From: Cardiobacterium sp963553325
GTDB lineage: Bacteria > Pseudomonadota > Gammaproteobacteria > Cardiobacteriales > Cardiobacteriaceae
Assembly: GCA_963553325.1 (NCBI GenBank)
Contig: CAUVOF010000015.1
Coordinates: 1 to 29,391, forward strand
DNA length: 29,391 nt
Reading direction: 5' to 3'
The notes under the pieces are model-generated. The model ran no database searches. It saw only the letters and a program-made list of their open reading frames with translations, and was not told where the DNA came from. Shown piece by piece: positions 23,367 to 29,391 of the stretch (position 1 is the stretch's first letter; each line of letters opens with the position of its first letter). The position numbers and the translations under genes were made by a program.

Positions 23367-23786
23367 ATGAAAAAAAACCTTGCGCCTCTCACCGTCGTCG
23401 CCGCCATCATCGAAAACCGCCACGGCCAACTCCTCATCAGCGAACGCCCGCCGGGCAAAAACTGGGCGGGCTATTGGGAATTTCCCGGCGGCAAAATCGA
23501 GGCAGGCGAAAGCCACGAAGCGGCGCTCTTGCGCGAGCTGCGCGAAGAACTCGGCCTTGATCTCTCGGGCGAAACACTCAGCCATTACTACCACGGCAAC
23601 CGCGGCGCGGAAGTCATCCTCGATTTCTACCACATCCAGCTCAGGCGCGACATCGCCCCGCAAAGCCTCGAAGGACAACGCTGGCGCTGGGTATCGCGGG
23701 CGGAAATCAGCAATTACCGCTTCCCCGAACCGAACACCGCCGTGTTGCAAAAACTGCAAAGCGATGCGTCAGGCGAGGAAGGATAG
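23367..23786 (+). CDS. mutT: 8-oxo-dGTP diphosphatase MutT (Nudix)
   Basis: 139-aa Nudix hydrolase that removes oxidised 8-oxo-dGTP from the nucleotide pool. The Nudix box is complete at residues 42-64 (GKIEAGESHEAALLRELREE then LGL), matching Gx5Ex7REUxEExGU. GYWEFPGGK before it and FYHIQL, WRWVSRAEI after it are typical of MutT. Two ATGs lie side by side at 23364 and 23367; AGGA at 23357-23360 fits the second better (six bases). The upstream frame to 23322 is not supported. It is monocistronic, followed by a terminator. Confidence 0.92.
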   Translation: MKKNLAPLTVVAAIIENRHGQLLISERPPGKNWAGYWEFPGGKIEAGESHEAALLRELREELGLDLSGETLSHYYHGNRGAEVILDFYHIQLRRDIAPQSLEGQRWRWVSRAEISNYRFPEPNTAVLQKLQSDASGEEG

Positions 23787-23815
23787 ACTGCCGCTGGTTT
23801 GTCGTTCCCAAAATG

Positions 23816-23845
23816 AAATGTCGGGCAGAAATACCCGACATTTTT
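23816..23845 (+). terminator. mutT terminator
   Basis: AAATGTCGGG (23816-23825), loop CAGAAATA, CCCGACATTT (23834-23843) with a T-run. Its GTCGGGC...CCCGAC core is the same word as the twin inverted repeat at 23994-24057, so the terminator may derive from that repeat family. Confidence 0.85.
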
Positions 23846-23860
23846 GTTTGTGCGCGTTCC

Positions 23861-23910
23861 CTGCTAAGCCAAGCTCGTTTACATACAGGGTAGCGGGGTC
23901 CATGTATGTA
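23861..23910. repeat. 50-bp direct repeat, left copy
   Basis: Matches 24059-24108 at 48 of 50 positions (differences at the 40th and 42nd bases). It contains the inverted pair TTTACATACA/TGTATGTA around GGGTAGCGGGGTCCA. The two copies flank the decayed Correia-like element and the second twin inverted repeat. Confidence 0.85.
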
Positions 23911-23983
23911 TAGCGATACAAGATGCGCCGCTGAAGGCGATACGTGGCTGTACAGCAAGGCGGCGCGGTGCGAGACTTTCGGT
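23909..23983. mobile_element. decayed Correia/NEMIS-like element
   Basis: TATAGCGATACA at the left is the same end as in the intact element at 15511. The interior follows it closely (TGCGC, CTGAAG, TACGTGG, TGTAC, AAGGCGGCGC), while about 16 bases after the left end are missing and the right end stops after CTTTCGGT. It is about 75 bp and no longer has both terminal repeats. Confidence 0.65.
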
Positions 23984-23993
23984 AGAAGGCTTT

Positions 23994-24057
23994 GTAGGTC
24001 GGGCATTTATGCCCGACATTGCGAATGGGATTTGTCGGGCATAAATGCCCGACCTAC
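23994..24057. repeat. twin inverted repeat (24-bp arms, 16-bp spacer)
   Basis: Arms 23994-24017 and 24034-24057 are perfect reverse complements (outer end GTAGGTCGGGC) with a 16-bp spacer (ATTGCGAATGGGATTT). Each arm is itself a hairpin, GTCGGGCAT-TT-ATGCCCGAC. Arm length, GTAGG ends and spacer length match the element at 15444-15503 although the core sequence differs. Confidence 0.9.
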
Positions 24058-24058
24058 T

Positions 24059-24111
24059 CTGCTAAGCCAAGCTCGTTTACATACAGGGTAGCGGGGTTCG
24101 TGTATGTAAAC
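24059..24111. repeat. 50-bp direct repeat, right copy, and post-stop hairpin of copA
   Basis: Contains GTTTACATACA (24075-24085) and TGTATGTAAAC (24101-24111), a perfect 11-bp stem six bases past the copA stop on the minus strand. Read in the copA direction the core is TACATACACGAACCCCG, identical to the element after kefC. It is 48/50 identical to 23861-23910. Confidence 0.88.
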
Positions 24112-24117
24112 GCAGCG

Positions 24118-26334
24118 TTATTCAATCTTCGCCCGCTTGAGGCGCAGCGCGTTGCCGAGGACGGAGATGGAGCTCATCGCCATTGCCGCACCGGCGATGA
24201 TCGGGTTGAGGTAGCCTGCGGCGGCGAGCGGGATGCCCAATATGTTGTAGATGAAGGCGAAGAAGAGGTTTTGCCGGATGTTTTTCAGGGTGGCGCGGCT
24301 GATGAGCAGCGCATCGACCAGTTGGCTGACGCTGTGCTGCATCAGGGTAGCGGAGGCGGTGTGTTCGGCGACGTCCGCGCCGTCTTTCATCGCAAAGCTG
24401 ACGTTGGCGGCGGCGAGTGCGGGCGCGTCGTTGATGCCATCGCCGACCATCGCCACCACTTTGCCCGCCGCGCGCAAGGTGTTGATGGCTTCCGCCTTGT
24501 CGCGCGGGCTCATGTTGCCGCGCGCGTCGTCGATGCCGAGTTGTTGTGCAATCCAGGCGACGGTTCCCGCATGGTCGCCGCTCATGATGTGTGCGCTGAT
24601 GCCACGGGCGTGCAAGCGCTCGATGGCGGCGCGGCTGTCCGGCTTCAAAGCGTCGGCGAGGGCGAAGGCGCCGAGCGGGCGGTCGTCCACGGCGACGGCA
24701 ACGATGCTGGCAATCGCCCAGACGTCGCCGAGGTTATCCGGCAGCGCGAGGCCGCAGTAGTCGGGTTTGCCGACTTTGACCGTGCCAACGCCGGCGATGT
24801 CGGCACGGATGCCGGCGCCGCTGTCGGTTTTGGCATTGGCAGTTTCCGGCAGGGTGATACCGCGGTCGCGGGCGGCGGCAACGATGGCACGGGCGAGCGG
24901 GTGCGTGGCGTTTTCTTCGACGGCAGCGGCGAGGCGGTAGAGTTCGGTGGTTTTTTCATCTGTAGGGTCTGTGGTCGCTTCGCGGATTTTCACACCCCCA
25001 CCCCGTCCCTCCCCCGCTGCGCAGGGGAGGGGGTTATTTTCTGCCAACCACACCGCGGCGATTTGCGGGCGGCCTGCGGTCAGTGTGCCGGTTTTGTCGA
25101 GGACGACGGTATCGACGCGCGCCGCTTCTTCCATCGCCGCCGCGTCTTTGTACCAGATGCCGTGCCGCACCGCTTTGCCCATGCCGACCATGATAGCGGC
25201 AGGCGTGGCTAGTCCCAGCGCGCAGGGGCAGGCGATGACCAGCACCGCGACCGCGTGCATCAGCGCTACTGTCCATTCGCCTTTTACCGCCCAGGTGAGG
25301 GCGAAGGTGGCGACGGCGATGGCAACCACCGTCGGCACGAAGATAGCTGCGGCGCGGTCGGCGATGCGCGCAATCGGCGCTTTGCTGCCTTGCGCTTCGG
25401 AAAGCGCCGCCATCATGTCGCCAAGCAGGGTTTCTTTGCCGAGTTGTTCGGCGCGGTAGGTGAGGCTGCCGTCGCTCACCAAGGCACCGGCGAGGACGCG
25501 GCTGCCGGGTTCTTTCACTTCCGGCCGCGATTCGCCGGTGAGGTGGCTTTCGTCCGTCCAGCCGCTGCCGCCTTCGACGATGCCGTCGGCGGCGATGCGT
25601 TCGCCGTGGTTGGCGCGCAGCAGGTCGCCGATTTGGATGTGGTCAAGCGGCAGGGTTTGCCAGCTGCCGTCGCGCTGCACGCTGACTTGGCGCGGCGTCA
25701 GTTTGAGCAAGAGGCCGAGGCTGTTCAGGCTGGTTTTTTTGCTGCGGTGTTCGAGGTATTTGCCGAGCGAGACGAAGCCGATGACCATCACCCCCGCTTC
25801 GAAATAGACGTGACCGTGGCTGTGCGGCGCAGTCATCATTGCGAGCGAGTAGAGGTATATCGCGCCGGTGCCGAGGGCGACGAGGACGTCCATGTTGGCA
25901 AGGCCGCCTTTGATACTCGCCCAGGCGCTTTTGTAGAAGGGAATGGCGAGCCAAAGCTGGACGATGCTGGCAAGCACCAGCTGCGCCGCGGGCGGTAGCA
26001 TCCAGTCGTGGTGGCCTGCCATCATGCCGACCATGCCGATGAGGAACGGCAGGTTGATGGCAAGCAGCAGCCACAGGCGCCAACCGGGCTGTGCGGGCGC
26101 GTCGTCGGGCGGGGTGTCTTGCGGCAGGCTGGCGCTGTAGCCGGTTTTGTTGATAAGGGCGGCGAGCGCTGCTGGGTCGGTCTGGCTGTCGTCGTAGGTA
26201 ATCTGCGCTTCTTCGCTGGCGAAATTGACGCTGGCGGCGGTGATGAAGGGCTTTTTGTTGAGGACTTTTTCGATGCGGCTGGCGCAGGCTTGGCAGGTCA
26301 TGCCGTCGATGTGGTAGCGGATTTTTTGCTGCAT
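24118..26334 (-). CDS. copA: copper-transporting P-type ATPase CopA
   Basis: 738-aa P1B-type ATPase that exports Cu(I) across the inner membrane. It has one N-terminal heavy-metal domain with GMTCQAC (Cys14, Cys17), actuator TGES (266-269), the membrane metal site CPC (369-371), the phosphorylated Asp in DKTGT (413-417), the nucleotide-domain HP (THPLARAI, 478-479), then MVGDGINDAPALAAANV and a C-terminal MAMSSISVLGNALRL that also carries the Cu-type residues. Residues 433-450, just after the phosphorylation loop, are encoded by a REP-type repeat and look like an insertion. The ATG has no clear ribosome site. It lies downstream of dacB; no cueR or copZ is near. Confidence 0.94.
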   Translation of the reverse strand: MQQKIRYHIDGMTCQACASRIEKVLNKKPFITAASVNFASEEAQITYDDSQTDPAALAALINKTGYSASLPQDTPPDDAPAQPGWRLWLLLAINLPFLIGMVGMMAGHHDWMLPPAAQLVLASIVQLWLAIPFYKSAWASIKGGLANMDVLVALGTGAIYLYSLAMMTAPHSHGHVYFEAGVMVIGFVSLGKYLEHRSKKTSLNSLGLLLKLTPRQVSVQRDGSWQTLPLDHIQIGDLLRANHGERIAADGIVEGGSGWTDESHLTGESRPEVKEPGSRVLAGALVSDGSLTYRAEQLGKETLLGDMMAALSEAQGSKAPIARIADRAAAIFVPTVVAIAVATFALTWAVKGEWTVALMHAVAVLVIACPCALGLATPAAIMVGMGKAVRHGIWYKDAAAMEEAARVDTVVLDKTGTLTAGRPQIAAVWLAENNPLPCAAGEGRGGGVKIREATTDPTDEKTTELYRLAAAVEENATHPLARAIVAAARDRGITLPETANAKTDSGAGIRADIAGVGTVKVGKPDYCGLALPDNLGDVWAIASIVAVAVDDRPLGAFALADALKPDSRAAIERLHARGISAHIMSGDHAGTVAWIAQQLGIDDARGNMSPRDKAEAINTLRAAGKVVAMVGDGINDAPALAAANVSFAMKDGADVAEHTASATLMQHSVSQLVDALLISRATLKNIRQNLFFAFIYNILGIPLAAAGYLNPIIAGAAMAMSSISVLGNALRLKRAKIE
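24985..25038. repeat. REP-type palindrome inside copA
   Basis: CCCCCTCCCC-TGCGCAGC-GGGGGAGGG and the tail ACGGGGTGGGGGT (minus strand) match the repeat at 18445-18484. It lies within the coding frame and adds about 18 codons (Pro, Gly, Cys, Arg-rich) without a stop or frameshift. Confidence 0.8.
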
Positions 26335-26446
26335 GGGGATGAGCCGGTGGTAAAGATGTATTTTGTCCGGCAGCCCGCATAACGGGAACTTGCCGGGTCA
26401 GGTGCAATATTGCGCTTTTACCGCGAAATGCAAGGGCTGGGGCTGG

Positions 26447-27859
26447 TTATTGTTGGTAAATCCAGCGGAAGAGATCGTCCTGGACGTTGCGGCTGCGCAC
26501 CGCGCTTTTGCCGTTGCCGATGATGACGACGACGTAGTTGCGCCCGCTTTCGGCGCGCACGTAGCCGGCGAAGCTGCGCACGTTTTCGATGGTGCCGGTT
26601 TTGCCGATGACGCGCCCGGCAAGCGCCTCGCCGCGGTAACGTTTGCGCAGGGTGCCGCTTTCGCCGGCAACGGCGAGCGATTGCAGGAAGGTTTCGCCCT
26701 GGTCGGAGAGGTAGATGTCGCGCAGGAGTTGCGCGAGCTGGTAGGCACTGACCAGTTCGGTGCGCGAGAGGCCGGCGCCGTTGTCGATAATCATGCCGTC
26801 GGTGTTGATGCCGAAGGCTTCGAGCGTCATGCGCACCGCGTTGCGCCCTTTTTCCAGGGTGCCGGGCGGGTCGAAGGTTTTGGCGCCGAGGGTGAGCAGC
26901 AGTTGCCGCGTCATGACGTTGTTGCTTTCCTGGTTCATCCGCTGGATTTGTTGGGCGAGCGGTTCGGAGAGGCCGGTGTAGATGTGTTTGGCGGTGGACG
27001 GGGTTTTGGCGACTTTGCCCGCGCCGTCGAAGCTGCCGCCGAGGCGGTACCAGAGGTCGCGGAAGAGGTAGTAGAACTGTTCGCTCGCTTCGCCGAGGAC
27101 GAGCATCACTTCTTGCGCGCCGCAGCCGGTGGCGTAGGTGCCGGCGACGTGCATCACCGCGTAGCCTTTGTCGTCGCGGTCGAGTACCGCCGACGGGGTG
27201 AAGCCGTCGCCGCTGCATTTGCCTTTGCGCACTTGTAGCTGGTTGTCGATTTTCCAATTGACGATTTCCGGAACGAGCGCCAGTTTCGGCTTGCCCGCCT
27301 GCGGCAACACTTGCATTTTCACGGTGCGGAAATTGACCATCAGCGGATGCGGCACGGCGTTGTACGCCGCCCAGGGTTTGCCGTCGAAGGCGGCGGCGTC
27401 GCGTTCTTGTGGGGTGAGGCGGTAGAGCGAGTCATCGAGGACGATGTCGCCGGTGATGTGGCGCACGCCCGCCTGTTGCAGGCCTTGCAGCATGACGAGC
27501 AGTTGTTCTTCGACGAGAAAGGGGTCAGCACCGCCGACGACGTAGAGGTTGCCATCGACCACGCCGTTGGCGTCCGGCAGACTATCGACGTAAAACTTGG
27601 TTTCCCAACGGAAATCCGCACCGAGGCGGATGAGGCCAGAGGCGGTGGTCAGCACTTTTTCCACCGAGGCGGGGTGGCGTAGCTGCGTGCCGTTTATTTC
27701 CACCAAAGGCGTTTCGGATTCGATGCCTTGCACCCAAATGCTCACGTCTTCCATCGGAACATTGTTTTTGCTGAGCATTGCTGCCACTGCCGCGGGAATT
27801 TGCTCTGCCTGCGCAAGCAAACACAACCACGAACACAGCAAGATTAAACCAATGCGCAT
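26447..27859 (-). CDS. dacB: D-alanyl-D-alanine carboxypeptidase/endopeptidase PBP4
   Basis: 470-aa periplasmic class C penicillin-binding protein (peptidase family S13) that trims or cuts peptide cross-links in peptidoglycan. A signal peptide is present (MRIGLILLCSWLCLLAQA). The three active-site motifs are SVEK (Ser65, Lys68), SNN (312-314) and KTG (420-422). The spacing of over 240 residues between the first two motifs, holding the extra domains, is normal for PBP4. GGGAGG precedes the ATG by five bases. It is divergent from darP and upstream of copA by 112 bases on the same strand. Confidence 0.95.
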   Translation of the reverse strand: MRIGLILLCSWLCLLAQAEQIPAAVAAMLSKNNVPMEDVSIWVQGIESETPLVEINGTQLRHPASVEKVLTTASGLIRLGADFRWETKFYVDSLPDANGVVDGNLYVVGGADPFLVEEQLLVMLQGLQQAGVRHITGDIVLDDSLYRLTPQERDAAAFDGKPWAAYNAVPHPLMVNFRTVKMQVLPQAGKPKLALVPEIVNWKIDNQLQVRKGKCSGDGFTPSAVLDRDDKGYAVMHVAGTYATGCGAQEVMLVLGEASEQFYYLFRDLWYRLGGSFDGAGKVAKTPSTAKHIYTGLSEPLAQQIQRMNQESNNVMTRQLLLTLGAKTFDPPGTLEKGRNAVRMTLEAFGINTDGMIIDNGAGLSRTELVSAYQLAQLLRDIYLSDQGETFLQSLAVAGESGTLRKRYRGEALAGRVIGKTGTIENVRSFAGYVRAESGRNYVVVIIGNGKSAVRSRNVQDDLFRWIYQQ

Positions 27860-27897
27860 CCAGCCCTCCCAAGCCTACGCTGCCGAAAAAAGCGGCT

Positions 27898-27903
27898 ATT
27901 ATA
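27898..27903 (-). promoter_or_regulatory. probable dacB promoter -10
   Basis: A perfect TATAAT on the minus strand, 38 bases upstream of the dacB ATG in the 72-base gap to darP. The -35 position (GTTTCG) is weak. Confidence 0.45.
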
Positions 27904-27931
27904 GGCAGCCCGCTGAAAAACGAAACCGGAC

Positions 27932-28495
27932 ATGACCGAAAAACAGTACGACGAAGAAGGCCGCGTTATCCGCGAAAACCGCAGCCAAGCCAAGCGCGAA
28001 CGCGAGCACATCAAGACCTTTGCCCGCGAGCTTTTGAAGCTGCCGGCGCACCAATATCCGCTCTTGCCGATTGATGAGACGCTGCAAGCGGCGCTGGTTG
28101 AAGGCAAGCGCCTTTCCGGCAACGCCCTCTCGCGCCATTTGAACTATCTCACCCGTCTTCTCGACGAGCAGGGCTACGAAGACATCCTCGCCGCGCATGA
28201 GCACGTCAATCATCCCTACCTGCACAGCCCCGGCAAACAGCAGCGCATCCAAGGCGAAATCGCGCGCCTCTTGGCAAACGATGCCGACATTTACGGCGAA
28301 CTGCTTGGTCGCTACGCCGAGCTCGATTTACAGCATTTGCGCCAACTGGTGCGCGAGGCGCAGAAACTGCTGGCAGCGGCAGCCGCTAGCGCGGAAGAAA
28401 ACGCAGCCCCCGCCGCACCGAACAAATACCAGCGGCGCTTGCAGAAATATTTGCAAAGCCTCGCGCTCTACTATGCGGAAGAGGAAAGCCCGTGA
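27932..28495 (+). CDS. darP: ribosome biogenesis factor DarP (YjgA, DUF615)
   Basis: 187-aa DUF615 protein, the family of E. coli YjgA/DarP, a factor that associates with late 50S ribosomal precursors. The charged helical N-terminus (SQAKREREHIKTFARELLKLP), LSGNALSRHLNYLTRLL and the C-terminal KYQRRLQKYLQSLALYY fit. A short Ala-rich stretch (LLAAAAASAEENAAPAAP) near residue 150 is a linker. It is a single gene with its terminator overlapping the stop codon, divergent from dacB. Confidence 0.93.
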   Translation: MTEKQYDEEGRVIRENRSQAKREREHIKTFARELLKLPAHQYPLLPIDETLQAALVEGKRLSGNALSRHLNYLTRLLDEQGYEDILAAHEHVNHPYLHSPGKQQRIQGEIARLLANDADIYGELLGRYAELDLQHLRQLVREAQKLLAAAAASAEENAAPAAPNKYQRRLQKYLQSLALYYAEEESP

Positions 28496-28510
28496 AAACG
28501 GGCTTTTTTA
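28485..28510 (+). terminator. darP terminator, overlapping the stop codon
   Basis: AAAGCCCGT (28485-28493), loop GAAA, ACGGGCTTT (28498-28506) followed by T's. The TGA stop (28493-28495) is at the top of the left arm and in the loop, so the last three codons form the stem. Confidence 0.92.
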
Positions 28511-28649
28511 TCGCACAAACCGCCAAAAATACTTGCCCCTGCTGACAAACAGCAGAGGTGATAATTTTTGCGGATTACCGTTAATTCTGTGTTACATTTG
28601 CGCCATCCGCCTTACGGATTTCATTGATTCCCATCCAGGAGACCTGTTT
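28511..28649 (+). promoter_or_regulatory. upstream region of the peptide transporter gene
   Basis: About 140 bases hold a small hairpin CTGCTG-ACAAA-CAGCAG (near 28540) and a possible promoter, TTGCGG then TTACAT 18 bases on (near 28567-28596). Both hexamers are imperfect. I see no gene here. Confidence 0.35.
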
Positions 28650-29391
28650 ATGTCAAACACCGCTTCCGGCAAAACCTTCTTCGGCCACCCGCGCCAACTT
28701 TCCACACTTTTCCACATCGAGCTGTGGGAACGTTTTTCCTTTTACGGGATGCAGGGCATCCTCTTTATTTACATCTGTTACAGCGTGGCAGAAGGCGGCC
28801 TCGGCTTTAGCGAAGCGGTCGCCGGCGGACTGGTCGGCGCTTATGGCGGCAGCGTTTACCTCTCGACCATCCTCGGCGGCTGGCTGGCTGACCGCCTTTG
28901 GGGCGCAGAACGCACCCTGTTTTATGCCGGCATCCTCGTCATGTGCGGCCATATCGCGCTTGCCGTCATCCCCGGCGTACATGGCCTGATTGCCGGTCTG
29001 GTCTGCATCGCCCTCGGCAGCGGCGGCGTCAAAGCGTCCGCCAGTGCGATGGTCGGCTCGCTCTACGAAGAAGAACATATGCGCTCGCTACGCGATGCCG
29101 GTTTTTCCATTTTCTACATCGCCATCAACATCGGCGGCTTCTTCGGCCCGCTCATCACCGGCATTTTGCAAAGCATCAAGGGCTTCCACTACGGCTTCGG
29201 CGCGGCAGCCGTCGGCATGGCGTTTGGCCTGTGGCGCTACGCGACCGGGCGCAAGGCACTGCCGCATCTTGGCGCGCCAAACCCGCTGACCCCGTCGCAA
29301 CGCAACCGCGCGGCAGCCGTTGCCATCGCCATCGTCCTTACCATCGCCGCCGCCGTACATTACGACAAACTCAACTTCGGCAACTTCTCTA
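28650..29391 (+). CDS. POT-family proton-dependent peptide transporter, 5' part
   Basis: The first 247 codons of a major-facilitator peptide transporter run off the window. The POT signature HIELWERFSFYGMQG follows the short N-terminus MSNTASGKTFFGHPRQL and contains the ExxER(F/Y) proton-coupling motif in the first helix. Then come GGWLADRLWGAERT, the loop between helices 2 and 3, and DAGFSIFYIAINIGGFFGP, the second POT signature region. Five to six membrane helices are visible before the cut. Such proteins import di- and tripeptides with protons. The ATG at 28650 follows AGGAGA with seven bases between. The frame is open to the end of the window, so only the 3' part is missing. Confidence 0.92.
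   Translation, partial: MSNTASGKTFFGHPRQLSTLFHIELWERFSFYGMQGILFIYICYSVAEGGLGFSEAVAGGLVGAYGGSVYLSTILGGWLADRLWGAERTLFYAGILVMCGHIALAVIPGVHGLIAGLVCIALGSGGVKASASAMVGSLYEEEHMRSLRDAGFSIFYIAINIGGFFGPLITGILQSIKGFHYGFGAAAVGMAFGLWRYATGRKALPHLGAPNPLTPSQRNRAAAVAIAIVLTIAAAVHYDKLNFGNFS

Noticed and set aside
23861..24108. CRISPR array
   Set aside because: There are only two copies of the 50-bp repeat, 148 bp apart, the interval is itself made of repeats, and there are no cas genes.
24019..25212. 397-aa open frame opposite copA
   Set aside because: It runs through the repeat nest and is antisense to copA, with no recognisable motif.
1..29391. tRNA, rRNA or known small RNA genes
   Set aside because: I found no cloverleaf, rRNA or 6S/SRP-like segment by eye; a covariance-model search would be needed to exclude weak cases.

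Overview
The window looks like chromosomal DNA of a gammaproteobacterium with a fairly GC-rich genome. The gene set (type IV pilus assembly pilB-pilC-pilD with coaE, a TehA channel, a KefC-type antiporter, yjgA/darP, a PykA-type pyruvate kinase, rnfD/rnfG) and the Neisseria-like repeats would suit a Cardiobacterium-like member of the Cardiobacteriaceae. That assignment is inference; there is no rRNA gene in the window.

Layout. 1-0.5 kb: an AT-rich orphan gene. 0.5-2.5 kb: the tRNA-hydroxylation gene trhP (yegQ) and, divergent from it, luxS. 2.5-7.6 kb: one leftward operon pabA-pilB-pilC-pilD-coaE behind an extended -10 promoter; it is visibly AT-richer than the flanks. 7.6-9.3 kb: recO, then a convergent periplasmic cyclophilin. 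9.3-12.4 kb: a leftward, tightly packed rnf fragment in which a 442-aa protein of unknown function sits between rnfD and rnfG, with a 53-aa ORF in the place of rnfC. 12.5-15.4 kb: tehA and kefC, rightward. 15.4-15.65 kb: a nest of repeats. 15.65-18.4 kb: small accessory genes on the minus strand, namely an ankyrin-repeat protein, a broken alpha/beta hydrolase, a secreted tandem ABM-domain protein, a stand-alone EF-Tu domain-3-like protein and a 102-aa hypothetical. 18.5-20.6 kb: 5-formyl-THF cyclo-ligase and pyruvate kinase. 20.7-23.1 kb: a sugar PTS operon (EIIB, EIIC, SIS-domain protein). 23.4-23.8 kb: mutT. 23.8-24.1 kb: a second repeat nest. 24.1-27.9 kb: copA and dacB on the minus strand. 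27.9-29.4 kb: darP (yjgA), then the 5' part of a POT-family peptide transporter that runs off the window.

The most notable material is in the repeats. (1) The two repeat nests, after kefC and after copA, have the same modular order: a post-stop hairpin with core TACATACACGAACCCCG, then a twin inverted repeat with perfect 22- or 24-bp arms and a 16-bp spacer, then a Correia/NEMIS-like miniature element (107 bp and intact after kefC, decayed after copA). (2) A G/C-rich REP-type palindrome sits in frame inside the copA coding sequence, and a relative lies between pyk and the ankyrin gene. (3) The rnf operon is split and interrupted by an unknown gene. No CRISPR array, prophage, transposase, tRNA or rRNA gene was seen.
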